A stretch of DNA of 64,000 bases, taken from contig NC_135048.1 in assembly GCF_051014685.1 (NCBI RefSeq), positions 22,710,543 to 22,774,542 on the forward strand, written 5' to 3'. Positions 27,469-37,818 of this stretch are shown one piece after another. Below the pieces are notes generated by a model. The model saw only the letters and a program-made list of their open reading frames with translations, had not been told where the DNA came from and made no database searches. This DNA is from Ptiloglossa arizonensis (lineage: Eukaryota; Arthropoda; Insecta; Hymenoptera; Colletidae). The translations under genes were made by a program, and so were the position numbers. Each line of letters opens with the position of its first letter. Position 1 is the first letter of the stretch.

Positions 27469-29914
27469 ACACCGATTTTCGTATATATTGCAGAAGAAAA
27501 AAAGAAAAGATAAAATTGTACACGTGGTGACAGTAGAATAGACGATAGATACGAGTTATTTACTTTTGAGAATGAAATTTTATGAAATAAATCGGAGCAA
27601 CTCGAATACAATGTATCGATGCTGTTCGAAAGTTCTACGGTTCTTCTGGCTTTGACGAGTGTTTAATTCATCAGGATCTGTCAAAAGTCTCAAGACTGTG
27701 AATTCTAGCAATGTTTGAACCGATTCGAAACGAAACGACAAACGCGTTAATTGGTAACTCGTAAGAGAACGAATTGAATATCCATGGTTATTTATCGATC
27801 TAATTTTATCGGGTAGTTTCACGAGTCTTTGTATCAGTCACTGTGCAAAGTATCGGTACAGTATAAACGTACATAAAACCTAATCTTAGAAGTTCAAATT
27901 GTAAATCATCCATGACTTCTTTACACTTCGTGTTCCACTTGGTGATTGAAACGAGTTTAAAATGATTCATATTTTTCGATTGAAAAATAAATTTAGGGAT
28001 AAACTTCACATTGAACGCAATGTGCTTTTCGAAATCGATAAGAACGTGCTTCATAGACTGTTGAGGATATCAACGAAGTTTATGGTAGCACTCGTTTCGA
28101 AGCAGAGACAACTTTTACTCGAATGTATTGGAACAAACACTGGACCAATTTCTATTAAGCCGATCGATTGATTTTCACGAAGGAGGTGTTGATAGATTAA
28201 TATTTAAATATAGATAAAACCCGTTCACGGAGATGATTTCTCGCATGCATATTTTCCTCGAATGCGATTTATTCGAACAGACGCAAAGACTTCTGAATTT
28301 ACCCGATGTAAACCGATATTAGAAACATCTCCTTAAATATCGATATTGTCGTTTCTGTTTCGTTTCGTGAAATCGATACTTCCTTGTCCATTTTCGTATT
28401 CGGTGTTTCAAATAAATTTCAGTCCCTCGGTGAAGCACTACTCGGATCGCTTTTATTCACTTTATTTGAATCGATTTGAGCACGGAATAATACAAGCGAG
28501 GATATCTCTCAGATATGTAACGTACCAACATGGATCGATTATTGCCACGCTGGATCGATTATTGCCATTGATACAGGGAACACAAAAGTTCGATAGTTCG
28601 AATCTCATTATTCGCTCACAGATATCGATCGAAGCAAGGGCGCGTGTCTGAGTAGTTTAACCCGCTGTCTTACAATCGTTTCGATTAATACACCCGGTAT
28701 ATATTTGAGTATTAGTTTTCACAGTAACCAAGTGAACGAAATGCACTCTGTCTATGCCAGGAAATAAACGAAGCTGTTACAAAGAAAATTTTCACTGCGT
28801 TCGGATTTCCTGTACAGTAGTTCCCGCTTTTAAGTGTCGAATCTCTATATCGGGTTTAAGTAACACTCGTCTGGTACTTTACGTTTATGTAGCTCGATTC
28901 CTGAAGTACCTACCTACCTCGCTAATTGTACCGTTTATAGTGCTCACGTATTCTCTGTTCGAGTTCACTTTGACGTTTCTTCGTACACGTAAGAACGGTT
29001 ACTGTCGCTCGTACAGGCCTCTATTTTCGAGGAATTGTTTAAACATCGTCCGAATCGTTAAAAAGAATATAAAAGCTTCATTAGTCTAAGATCCAGCTGT
29101 CAAAGAATTGGTTAAATTGTACGCAGCAGAGATACGTGAAACAAGCTCGTGAGAAAGATTGCAAATTAACCGGATATCCTCATTCTGTTACGTATACACT
29201 ATCCGAAGTGGTTCTCGATACACTTCTCAGTATCATCTATGACAGAAGAAATAACATTGCGGAAAAGTTTCTCGTTTTCTTGGTTTACGGAGTACTCGAT
29301 GTATCTCGGTGTACTGTTAAAGTATTATAAAAAAAAATCAACAAGACGGTATTACATTAAGATGATAAAATTAGTCGCTATTCTCGCTACAGCGTGATTA
29401 GTATTACTACTCGGGTGTTTCTGAACAATCGTTATTGGCTACATTATTTATTACTCGCAATTGTGAACGAAATTTGCCTAAGTCTGTACGAGATTTCTAT
29501 CACAGCAGTAAACGTAAGTTGAGAGTCGCTGAGACTCGTTGAGACGTTAGTGGCGGGGGAATGGGATACTCTGTCTCCCGGTTAACTGATTGCAAATCGG
29601 GTTTGCGTGTTGCGTTCGTCACTGACACGTTTATGAACACCCGATGGAATGATTGAACACTGACTGCAGTTAAACGATACGTTGCATCCTGCGATGTACA
29701 CCAGCTCTGTCAAAACGAGACCTCTGGGATTATCCTACCCCCATTCTTACAACGAAGACTCTAACACTCACGATACTCTCTTTAGCTTCGTACGGTTTCT
29801 CTTACAGTGTAGATACTCTGTGTGGTGGGAAGGAACTATTGGAGGGGGAAGTAGGGGCTCATGGGGGGTTCCTATGGTGCGTAGCGCCTATTCAGACCAC
29901 GGTCGTCGCGTATA
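27469..29914. other. non-coding DNA, no gene recognised
   Basis: No recognisable coding region is present. A G-run cluster at 29825-29868 could form a G-quadruplex on the plus strand. Confidence 0.45.
29825..29868 (+). other. potential G-quadruplex sequence
   Basis: Four G runs (ggg, ggggg, gggg, gggggg) occur within 44 bases, with the last three separated by short loops. This is seen directly; folding is inferred. Confidence 0.45.
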
Positions 29915-30459
29915 GACTAAAATCGTGATCGAGCGGACTCTCTGGTCAAGGTGACTTCTCCAGTGACAAAGAACCTCCTGCACCTCGTTTCATTTCGTAA
30001 TTTTATCGATATCGAAAGTTCTACCATTTTGTAAAAAGAGACTGTCTCTTTTCTCGTTCAGTACTAACTATAGTTGCGATCGAGTGGACTCTCCTGTCAA
30101 GGTGACTTCTCCACCCAAGAAGAACCTCCTGCACCTCGTCTCTTCTTGTAATTTTATCGATATCGAAAGTTCTACCATTTTGTAAAAAGAGACTGTCTCT
30201 TTCCTCGTTCAGTACTAACTATAGTTGCGATCGAGTGGACTCTCCTGTCTAGGTGACTTCTCCATCGAAAAAGTAGCTCCTGCACCTCGTCTCTTTCTAT
30301 AATTTTATCGACGTCAAAAGGTCTACCATTTTGTAAAAAGAGAGAGATCTCTTTTCTCATTCAAGGAATCACAGAACAAAGGGACCAGATGTTGCCCGAC
30401 AGAGAAGGTTCACCTTCCGAAGTCCTTGAGAGGACAGTCCGCTCGACCACGACTTAGTC
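29915..30459. mobile_element. foldback-like element with three 151-bp internal repeats
   Basis: The left end gactaaaatcgtgatcgagc at 29915 and the reverse complement of the right end (gactaagtcgtggtcgagc, ending at 30459) form imperfect inverted repeats that extend over about 40 bp. Between them are three tandem copies of a 151-bp unit starting gatcgagYggactctc at 29927, 30078 and 30229. No coding capacity is seen and no obvious target-site duplication. The structure resembles foldback-type non-autonomous transposons; alternatively an inverted rearrangement occurred at the edge of a local tandem array. Confidence 0.6.
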
Positions 30460-31862
30460 GTTAAGGCAACGGGTTAAACTTACTCGTTTCATAAGGGAAT
30501 TCATTCTGCCGGGACAGACGGTACAAGTTCGACCTTTCGTCCGAAACGAACGAGGCGGTAACAATTCGCAAAATGCCATTAATTATCTAGTAACTCGTGT
30601 TTACGGGCCGCCATTAAAGGCCGATTCGTCGCGGTTGAGCGTTACATCGACGCCCCATCACGGTTGATTTAACGTCTCTACCCCCACCACCCCGCTTCGC
30701 GTTACTCGTTAAAAGTTCGAGGCACGCGTTTATTAAGGGCGGCGGACGTTTCACGAGCGAGTCACCAGCGGTAATTCTATGCGGTGGGTCCGTAGCTTTC
30801 ACGACACACATCGAGGAGTTCTCGATCGGAGACGTTTAATTTCAACGACCTAATCGTCCCGTCGTTGAAAGCTGCACGGTTAGTAACTCCATTAGAGAGT
30901 ATCCCGCGCTCGAGATTGTTTCCGTCGCGGTGATTCGATGCTTGGGGCAGTCCTCGATAATTTTTCAAGTTCCTCCGCTACTTAACTGCGATTCCTGAGC
31001 AACTTTTCCGGATCGCTCGTCGAATCCCTGGAAGATTTAAGGGTCGTCGATTAAATTCGAGTACGCTTGTCGTTTATACGGAAGTCCTCGATCCTTGATA
31101 GTTCACGTTTTTTTCTTTCTTTCTTTTAAACTCCAAGTCCTTGGAACTAATCGGCTCCCCTTCGATACTCTCGTCGGCTCGTCGAATCTCCATCGGAAGA
31201 TGAACATCTTCCCGAATTCGCGTGATATCGATACCATTGTACAATTCCAGCTCGGAAAACCACAATTTTCGCTGTTTCCGAGTTCAGATCGCGCAAATAA
31301 CTTCTCGTTGGGTGATACGAACCACCCGGTAAACGATCGAGCGTTCATCGCGGTTCGCGGTTCGTTCAGAAGCACTATTCGTTATAAGCTCCTCGTATCG
31401 GTGTGCGACACCTTCGTCCAATTCTCGCTGTGTTCGTTTCGTCGAGAGAAATCGCAATTTCCTCCAATTTCGTAAAAGTTTTCCCAAAACCGTGGCCGAA
31501 AATTGAACCCGTGGCACAGTTTTCCGTTTCGCTGAGCAACACAATTGGCTGAGACCTCGATTCCGAAATCTCGTTCGTCGGTTCCTTTTTCTTTTTTTTT
31601 TTTTTATTCTCGGTTACCAATAATTAATATTTCCCGCTCGCGCGAAAGCCCCGGGCGAATCTTCGTTGGTGGATCAATCCTTCACGGTTTACCGTTCAGC
31701 CCCAGAAGCACCACTGGACCGAGTGTCCCGAGTTCACCTCTCAGGAAGTCCGCAACGCTGGCAAATATTTTCCGTTCCTGGTGGTTCCGGCTCGCCAAAC
31801 GAAAATCCCTCGATATATTAAACTCTGGTGACGGCGATCCCCGGTCTCCCGGGGCCGAAGGC
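30460..31862 (-). other. 3' flank / probable 3' UTR region of the 5-HT2-type receptor
   Basis: This is downstream of the receptor stop on the minus strand. One AATAAA hexamer occurs on the minus strand at 31608-31603, about 255 nt past the stop, embedded in an A-rich run, so it is only a weak polyadenylation candidate. The region is moderately GC-rich and has overlapping ORFs on both strands with no recognisable domain. The true transcript end cannot be fixed from sequence. Confidence 0.35.
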
Positions 31863-32356
31863 CTACCTTGACGGTCGCCACGTTTGGTTCCTGTATCTGC
31901 AGAGCAGTACCTTCTTGAAGGCCTGACGGAACACCTTGTTGAAGATCGTGTAGAAGATCGGGTTGACCATGGAGCTAGCGTAGCCTAACCATGTGGCCAG
32001 ATCGAAGATCTTGTGATCGATTTGCTTCTCGCAGTCCGGACACACGGCTGGGATTAGATTCAGGACGAAGAACGGTGCCCAGAGAATCACGAAGGTGAAG
32101 AAAACCACTCCCAGGACCTTGGTGGCCTTTTGCTCGAGTCTGATGATCCGTCCGTGGCGCGAGCTGTTTCGCGAGACCACGCTGCTGGTCCTCGAATGAT
32201 GACTACGGACCTGTCCCGGGTATCTGTGCAGACACGGTGACGACGAATTGCTGCTCTGTTTCGAGCCGATGCTCGCCGCTCCGTTGTGGGCTCTCATCGT
32301 CGCGGCGCGTCTGATGGGAATGGACCTGGACGCTAGTAGAGATGTCCTCGTGCTCC
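31863..32356 (-). CDS. 5-HT2: 3'-terminal coding exon of a 5-HT2-type serotonin receptor (TM6, TM7, C-terminus)
   Basis: Seen: an open minus-strand exon of 163 full codons plus a stop (tag, 31865-31863), beginning with two bases of a split codon after the acceptor ttaaccttgcag. Exon residues 1-75 are a basic, Ser-rich end of the third cytoplasmic loop. Residues 78-101 are TM6 with the LWAPFF version of the CWxP switch. A CPDC pair sits in the third extracellular loop. Residues 114-137 are TM7 with the aminergic WLGY and NPIFY (NPxxY) motifs. Residues 138-152 form helix 8, ending LLC, a likely palmitoylation site. The tail ends WRPSR. Known of the family: insect 5-HT2 receptors are plasma-membrane serotonin receptors that signal through Gq and calcium. 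Inference: the KATKVLG...[19 protein letters not shown] pattern fits 5-HT2-alpha best. Another biogenic-amine receptor is possible but less likely. The stop lies inside a donor-like AAG|GTAGG, so an alternative 3' exon cannot be excluded. Confidence 0.88.
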
Positions 32357-33233
32357 CTGCAAGGTTAAAAGAAAAAAGTATAAACGTGTTGTCGATCTTC
32401 TGATTTAACTCGGTAGAACTTTTCAAGGTGATATCTTTCAAGATACAATTTTTACCCCGGATTCAAGAGCAGGAATTAGATTCGTTCGAACGAAACAGAA
32501 TATCCACTTTGAAACCCATCTGATCTGGATACTTTCGCCTCTTCGCAAGATGATCGCTAATCCCGCTTTCAAGATACAATTTTTTACCCCGTATTCAAGA
32601 GCAGCAATTAGATTCTTTCGAACGAAACAAAAGATTCACTTTGAAACCCACTGTGATCTGGATCCTCTTCGCGAAATGATCGCTAATCCTGCTTTCAAGA
32701 TACAATTTTTTACCCCGGATTCAAGAGCAGCAATTAGATTCGTTCGAACGAAATAAAAAATCGATTTTGAAACCCACCTGATCTGGATACTCTCGCTTCT
32801 TCGCGAGATCATCGCTAATCTCGCTTTCAAGATACAATTTTTTACCCCGGATTCAAGAGCAGCAATTAGATTCGTTCGAACGAAATAAAAGATCGATTTT
32901 GAAACCCATCTGATCTGGATACTTTCGCCTCTTCGCAAGATGATCGCTAATCCCGCTTTCAAGATACAATTTTTTACCCCGTATTCAAGAGCAGCAATTA
33001 GATTCGTTCGAACGAAACAAAAAATCTACTTTGAAATCCACCTAACTCTCTCGCCTCTTCGCGAGATGATCGCTAATCCCGTTTTCAAGATACAATTTTT
33101 ACCCCGTATTCAAGAACCTTAATCGAATTTTTTTTCAAGTAAATTTTGATTCACTCAAGATCGAAAATTCACTTCGAAATCAAAGTTGAATGTTTTCTTT
33201 CGCACAAAATGGAACGTCCAGTTTGAAACTCAC
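32357..33233 (-). other. 877-bp intron of the 5-HT2-type receptor, mostly tandem repeat
   Basis: The donor gtgagt (33233-33228) and acceptor ttgcag (ending at 32357) bound this intron. Most of it is the ~130-bp array annotated at 32437-33115. No stem-loop RNA or nested gene is seen. ORFs in both directions here are by-products of the repeat. Confidence 0.8.
32437..33115. repeat. intronic tandem repeat of 126-132 bp, about 5.3 copies
   Basis: Units start with ttcaagatacaattttt at 32437, 32568, 32694, 32826, 32958 and 33084. Copies differ by small indels and substitutions; ttcgttcgaacgaa is a short palindrome inside each unit. The array occupies over three quarters of the 877-bp receptor intron. 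Confidence 0.93.
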
Positions 33234-33742
33234 CCAAGCTCGATCCTCTCATCCCTCCCCTCCACGTGACGACCGAGTTCAGCTCGTAGCTCCTGGTAGG
33301 ATCGACCCTGCCGCTGTTTCGCCCCAAAAGACCCGCCTCGAGATTCTTTCCCGTGATCGGCTTCATGGTGTCGCTCGATACGATCACGATCTCGCTGGAG
33401 GGTTGAGGAGGGGGTCTTTTGGACGATTCACCGAAATAGGGACAGGTGCACGGGGGCGGAAGGGCGAGCTCGCCTTCCTGCTTCTCGATGGGTTTCCCCT
33501 GACCACTGTCCTCGTTCGGAGAGTCCTTTTTCAAGGATCGGCTGAACACGGGTTGCTCGTGGAAGCTGAACGATCGCTTCCTGGGCGTCTTCGGCGAGGC
33601 TGATTTAACGCGCTCCAGGTGCGCCTCGTTGAACGTCGACGCTCTCCGTCGATGTTTCCAAGGCGTCGGTGAATCCGGATCTTCCTGGGCCGAGAGGCTG
33701 GTCCTGGAACCGGAAGCGCTACTGCCGTCGCTCTCTCCGCTT
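33234..33742 (-). CDS. 5-HT2: internal coding exon of the same 5-HT2-type receptor (third cytoplasmic loop)
   Basis: Seen: the acceptor is ...gaaattatag|AAGCGG and the donor is AGCTTGG|GTGAGT. The exon contributes one base to the codon split with the upstream exon, then 169 codons, then one base that joins the next exon to make Gly. Both junctions are in phase. The translation is hydrophilic with no membrane segment: Ser/Gly-rich at residues 1-20, a basic RRRAST stretch at 31-36 and RKRSFSF at 54-60 (both fit PKA/PKC-type phosphorylation sites), and PPPCTCPYF around 95-103. Context: it lies 877 bp upstream of the TM6-TM7 exon and 16.7 kb downstream of the other loop exon. Inference: it forms the middle of an unusually long third intracellular loop, the region that contacts G proteins and arrestin. 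Assignment rests on phase continuity, position and composition, since loops of this kind are poorly conserved. Confidence 0.8.
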
Positions 33743-34788
33743 CTATAATTTCAAACGTTCAATTTTAAACGTTAACGCATCGACAATTTCTTACGATGGT
33801 AGGAACAAAGAAGATTCGTTGTCGTTGGTAGCCAGTATGACCGCGTAACCTTCAAATGGAGCATTATTATTAAAACTTTTTACCTATGCACGTACACGAA
33901 GCGAGACACGTGGAATTTCCCCTCTGAATACCTCCTAAATTATTAATCGTACAAAATATATTGGCAACGTTCTATCCTACTATTTGAATACACAGATCTG
34001 ATCAAGGTATGCAAAGAGAACTTAATACTATTCTCAGATACTCTATTACAATTTCAACGTTTGTTGGTTCATGAACACCTCAATCAGAAATCTGTATACG
34101 TGTGAGTTATAGATTCCTAGGTCAAAATTGACCCGAAACGTACGCTCCGTTTATAAACTCCTTAGTCGAAACTGTCCCGAACAGTTCGTGAACACATCAA
34201 TTAGAACAGTCCTGACACGTGTGGTTCATAGACTTCCAGGAAACAACTATCCCACGCAGTTCGTGAACTCGTGACTCAGAATAGTCCCAATCCACGTGTA
34301 ATTAATAGACTTCCATGGCTTCTCTATCCCAATTCACTCTCCAGGTAACGTTCCATTCAACGTTTTACGTGGTACCGCGAATCGGTGATCCTTTTCAAGG
34401 GCAAACAATACACGACTGTTCGGCGAATGATCGGGCGGTAACGCGCGTCAGCTCGCTCGCATCTCATTCTCAAAAAGGTAGTGCATTTTTAGATTGCACC
34501 GGGTTTCCCCGGTGGCTCCTCGTTTTTCCCTTTCTGCGTCCTATGAAACGTAATGGATCGCGGGGATCGGGAAAATGCATGGACCGTGCTCCGCTCTCAG
34601 GGAAAAAGGTCAACGGATGCCGCGTCGTTGCTATAAATCGGACACGTATGAAACGCAGCTGTGCCAGCCATTTTTGACGCGTTCTATCCATTATTGGAGA
34701 TCAGCCTCGCCATTATTACATCCCTGGTGGTTTCCGTTCGCGAATTGCGCCGTTCTAGCGGCCAGGACAGATAAAGGGGCCAACGAAC

Positions 34789-35366
34789 CTCGCGATGTAA
34801 AATTAGAACGCCAAGTATGTGCTCGGAAAACGACCATAGTACAGCGAACAGCGTTCAATGACTCTTCCAGAGCCACTCTGGAATCCTTGCAAGAGGTTAG
34901 TTCAGAACCCTTCAAATTGTCCAATAATTCGCGATTTTTTACTAAACGAACAATCGGACGTATCGATTTCAAACTTTGCACGTGTATTTATTGGTATCTT
35001 GTCAAGCTACGGGAATTTTTTCAAGTTTTGAACAATCGATTTTCTATAAGTAATACACGATCAGTTGTAACGTGCGCGCAAAAACTCGCGATGTAAAATT
35101 AGAACGCCAAGTATGTGCTCGGAAAACGACCATAGTACAGCAAACAGCGTTCAATGACTCTTTCCAAAGCCATTCTGGAATCCTTGCAAGAGGTTAGTTC
35201 AGAACCCTTAAAATTGTCCAATAATTCGCGATTTTTTACTGAACGAACAATCGGACGTATCGATTTCAAACTTTGCGCGTATATTTGTACGTATCTTGTC
35301 AAGCTACGGGAATTTTCTCAAGTTTTGAATAATTGATTTTCTAGAAGTAATACAGGATCAGATGTC
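34789..35366. repeat. 296-bp tandem duplication
   Basis: Copies at 34789-35084 and 35085-35366 both begin ctcgcgatgtaaaattag and are nearly identical, including an internal gcaagaggttagttcagaac. The duplication looks recent. Confidence 0.93.
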
Positions 35367-36248
35367 GACACTTACGACTCGATAATTCCAGTTCCGGTCA
35401 TCCTGAACGACAATAATCGAAAAGATTCTCGCTCCGTGGGAACGTAGCTATTCACCTGACTGCGAGAAATAAGAGAATTCTTCGATCTCCACGACAAATT
35501 TTGACCAAGCCGCGAGAAAGAAGGCTTTTACAGATATTGAGTCTATTTCGGTTCCAGTGACCGAGAGGCTGTTTACTTTATCTGTGCGTCAAATTTCGAG
35601 ACAATTGGTTCCCCAGAGCTATTGCGGGACAAGCTTGTAAAGTGTCGTTTGGAAAGACACTTGTGCAAGTTTGACGCGCGGTGTTCCGTTCGAGGACTAC
35701 CACCTCCAACGTTGCTAATTCTTCGAATTTCGCTACACGGTCTCTTTCGCGGGTCGAAGAAAATATTTAGAGGAAACGAAGAGGAACGCGTATACTTTTT
35801 TCTCTACTTTTTTTTGTTTCCTTTCTTTTTTTCATCTTCGAACCCCTTTAACGGTACCTCGTTGAAAGGTCAACGAGTCTCGGGTCGGAACGAGGAGTGT
35901 CCGTTGTTGAAACGCGACACGTCGAAGCGAGAGGAGACATGAAGTGTCGGTTCGCCGATACGTTCGTCGCGTTTTGATTTTTCAGAAGCACTTGAGGCAT
36001 CTTCAATCACTTGTGCCCGTTCCGTGTATAGGAAGACCTTGGTCAACGGCCACTCGGGCAACAATCGGCCGCTCGGTAACAATTTCCTGTCCGGGCCGTT
36101 CGAGTTTCAATTTCAAAGTGTTCGGTGTGTTCCATCGGCACACGAGCAGCCATCGAAGCTGAAATATACGGGGCAACTCGCCGCGTGTTCGATTTCTGCA
36201 CGTGTATTTTTCTATCTTCGCCGTTTCGGGATTCCGTGTACACGTATG

Positions 36249-36279
36249 CACACACACACACGTATGTACGTACGTACGT
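36249..36279. repeat. (CA)n followed by (CGTA)n microsatellite
   Basis: A cacacaca run is followed by gtacgtacgtacg. Confidence 0.9.
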
Positions 36280-36364
36280 TTCCACGGAAATTGATTTTTT
36301 TCCCGCGGAGATTGAAAAACGCGCAACTCCGCCTTTATTTAGCCGTTACGTCTCGTACGATGTT

Positions 36365-36410
36365 CCTCGTCCTCGTCCTCGTCCTCTTCTTCTTCTTCTT
36401 CTTCTTCCTC
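36365..36410. repeat. (CTCGTC)n / (CTT)n microsatellite
   Basis: Cctcgt repeats change into ttcttcttc. The overlapping 221-codon and minus-strand Glu-rich ORFs are products of this run. Confidence 0.9.
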
Positions 36411-37068
36411 GTGCGTTACTCTCCGTGGAAAATATTGGAAGTGATATGAAGCCACCGTCCGGCCTTTGTCTCCTCCGTGTACGTTGCACGAGAGAGAGCT
36501 TCTCGGAAATTTCAGAAACACAGGCGCACGGTTATTTCAAGAATTTCTTCAATAATGAACTTGCCCGGGAAATTAAAAGCCACCCGCGGCCCGATGAAGA
36601 ATTCACGTCGATGGTATTGTACGATACTTCGTCCCGTGAACCGTTATTATTAAATAACTTTGTCAGCGGTATGGAGAACAACCATGCTCCGAGTTATTCG
36701 GGCCTAAGTCCTTTGGTTCAAAACCAAACGATGAATACCGATTCTCTTCGATTTAATTTTTATTCATTTGCGAACGAACGAAATTTTTAGATTCGTTTCC
36801 GGGGTCTGGACAAACTTTGCGCATTTGCAACGATCTCTACACGGTTTAATACTTCTAATACTAATAATTGTGAAATTATACAAATTTGAGTAACGAATAC
36901 GCAAGATTGTTATGCAACGTAAAAATTTATACGTTATATGGATCATTTGCTTGCTTATGTTTTGTAGAAAATCTTCAAAGACTCCCTGATAGTGTTTCGA
37001 TTATTAAAAATTAAATTTTCTATTAAATGCAACTAAATGCAATTCAGAAGTTTTGAGATTGATCGATA

Positions 37069-37282
37069 GGTTGCTCGATAAGTTTTTAAGATTCGTTCTA
37101 TAAGAAATGGAGCTATTAAATTCGTCGTTTTATTTTTCTAAAGACGGTACTTTTGTTTCACGAACATGTGCGAAGTTTCATCCAGATCCGTCGACTCGTT
37201 CGTATATTTACAGTTGTTCAAAGTCGAAGTGTCACACTATATTTTTTTACAGTGGAAAAACAATAAAACTTATCCAACAACC
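37069..37282. mobile_element. mariner-type MITE, 214 bp
   Basis: The inverted ends are ggttgctcgataagtttt and, on the other strand, ggttgttggataagtttt: 16 of 18 bases match. TA dinucleotides at 37067-37068 and 37283-37284 give the target-site duplication expected of Tc1/mariner elements. The interior includes agaaatggagctattaaatt but no intact transposase, so it is a non-autonomous or internally deleted copy. Confidence 0.75.
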
Positions 37283-37574
37283 TAGTATTTCACTGTTAGA
37301 TGAACTAGGGGACTAGTAGTATTACTATCGTAAAAACGCAATTTATGAGCGATGAGAAACTTCTCTCCCATTCGTGTCATCTCTTAAGCATTCTTTAAAA
37401 ATCCTCGCACTACATATGCGTATCCATTTGAGTACATTTAAACCTCTGGAGAAGATTCTACACTTAAATTTTACACTCTCGTCACAAGATCTGATCATCT
37501 TTCGAGAAAAATCGTACCTCTAAATCATCGACAGACTTTCGTAACATTTTAATCCATTGACCATTCGTAAACTT

Positions 37575-37595
37575 AAAAAAAAAAAAAAAAAAAAA
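37575..37595. repeat. 21-base poly(A)
   Basis: An uninterrupted A run; no retroelement body was recognised beside it. Confidence 0.9.
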
Positions 37596-37718
37596 GAATT
37601 TCCATAGAAATCTCAAAGAGAATTTCGCGCGTTGAAATAAAAGAAACAATTTCTCCATCGTTCCGTAACGAAGAAAAATCGAGTACAATCTCGTTGTTTG
37701 CGCACGTAAGTGACGTTC

Positions 37719-37818
37719 GTCTCGATTCGGTTAATTTCGTCTCGATTCGGTTAATTTCGTCTCGATTCGGTTAATTTCGTCTCGATTCGGTTAATTTCGT
37801 CTCGATTCGGTCAATTTC
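37719..37818. repeat. 20-bp tandem repeat, five copies
   Basis: The unit is gtctcgattcggttaatttc, perfectly repeated, with one substitution in the last copy (ggtcaattt). Confidence 0.96.

Noticed and set aside
28585..28610. tRNA B-box-like gttcgaatc
   Set aside because: No matching A box or acceptor stem upstream; the string is common in this TTCGAA-rich DNA.
28690..28715. acacccggtatat as a DNA transposon end
   Set aside because: No partner inverted end or target-site duplication could be found.
34315..35096. ORFs of 120 and 173 codons
   Set aside because: The second covers the 296-bp duplication and its reading frame is not maintained in the second copy. No domain is seen.
36125..36790. 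221-codon plus-strand ORF
   Set aside because: It runs through microsatellites and shows no domain; composition explains it.
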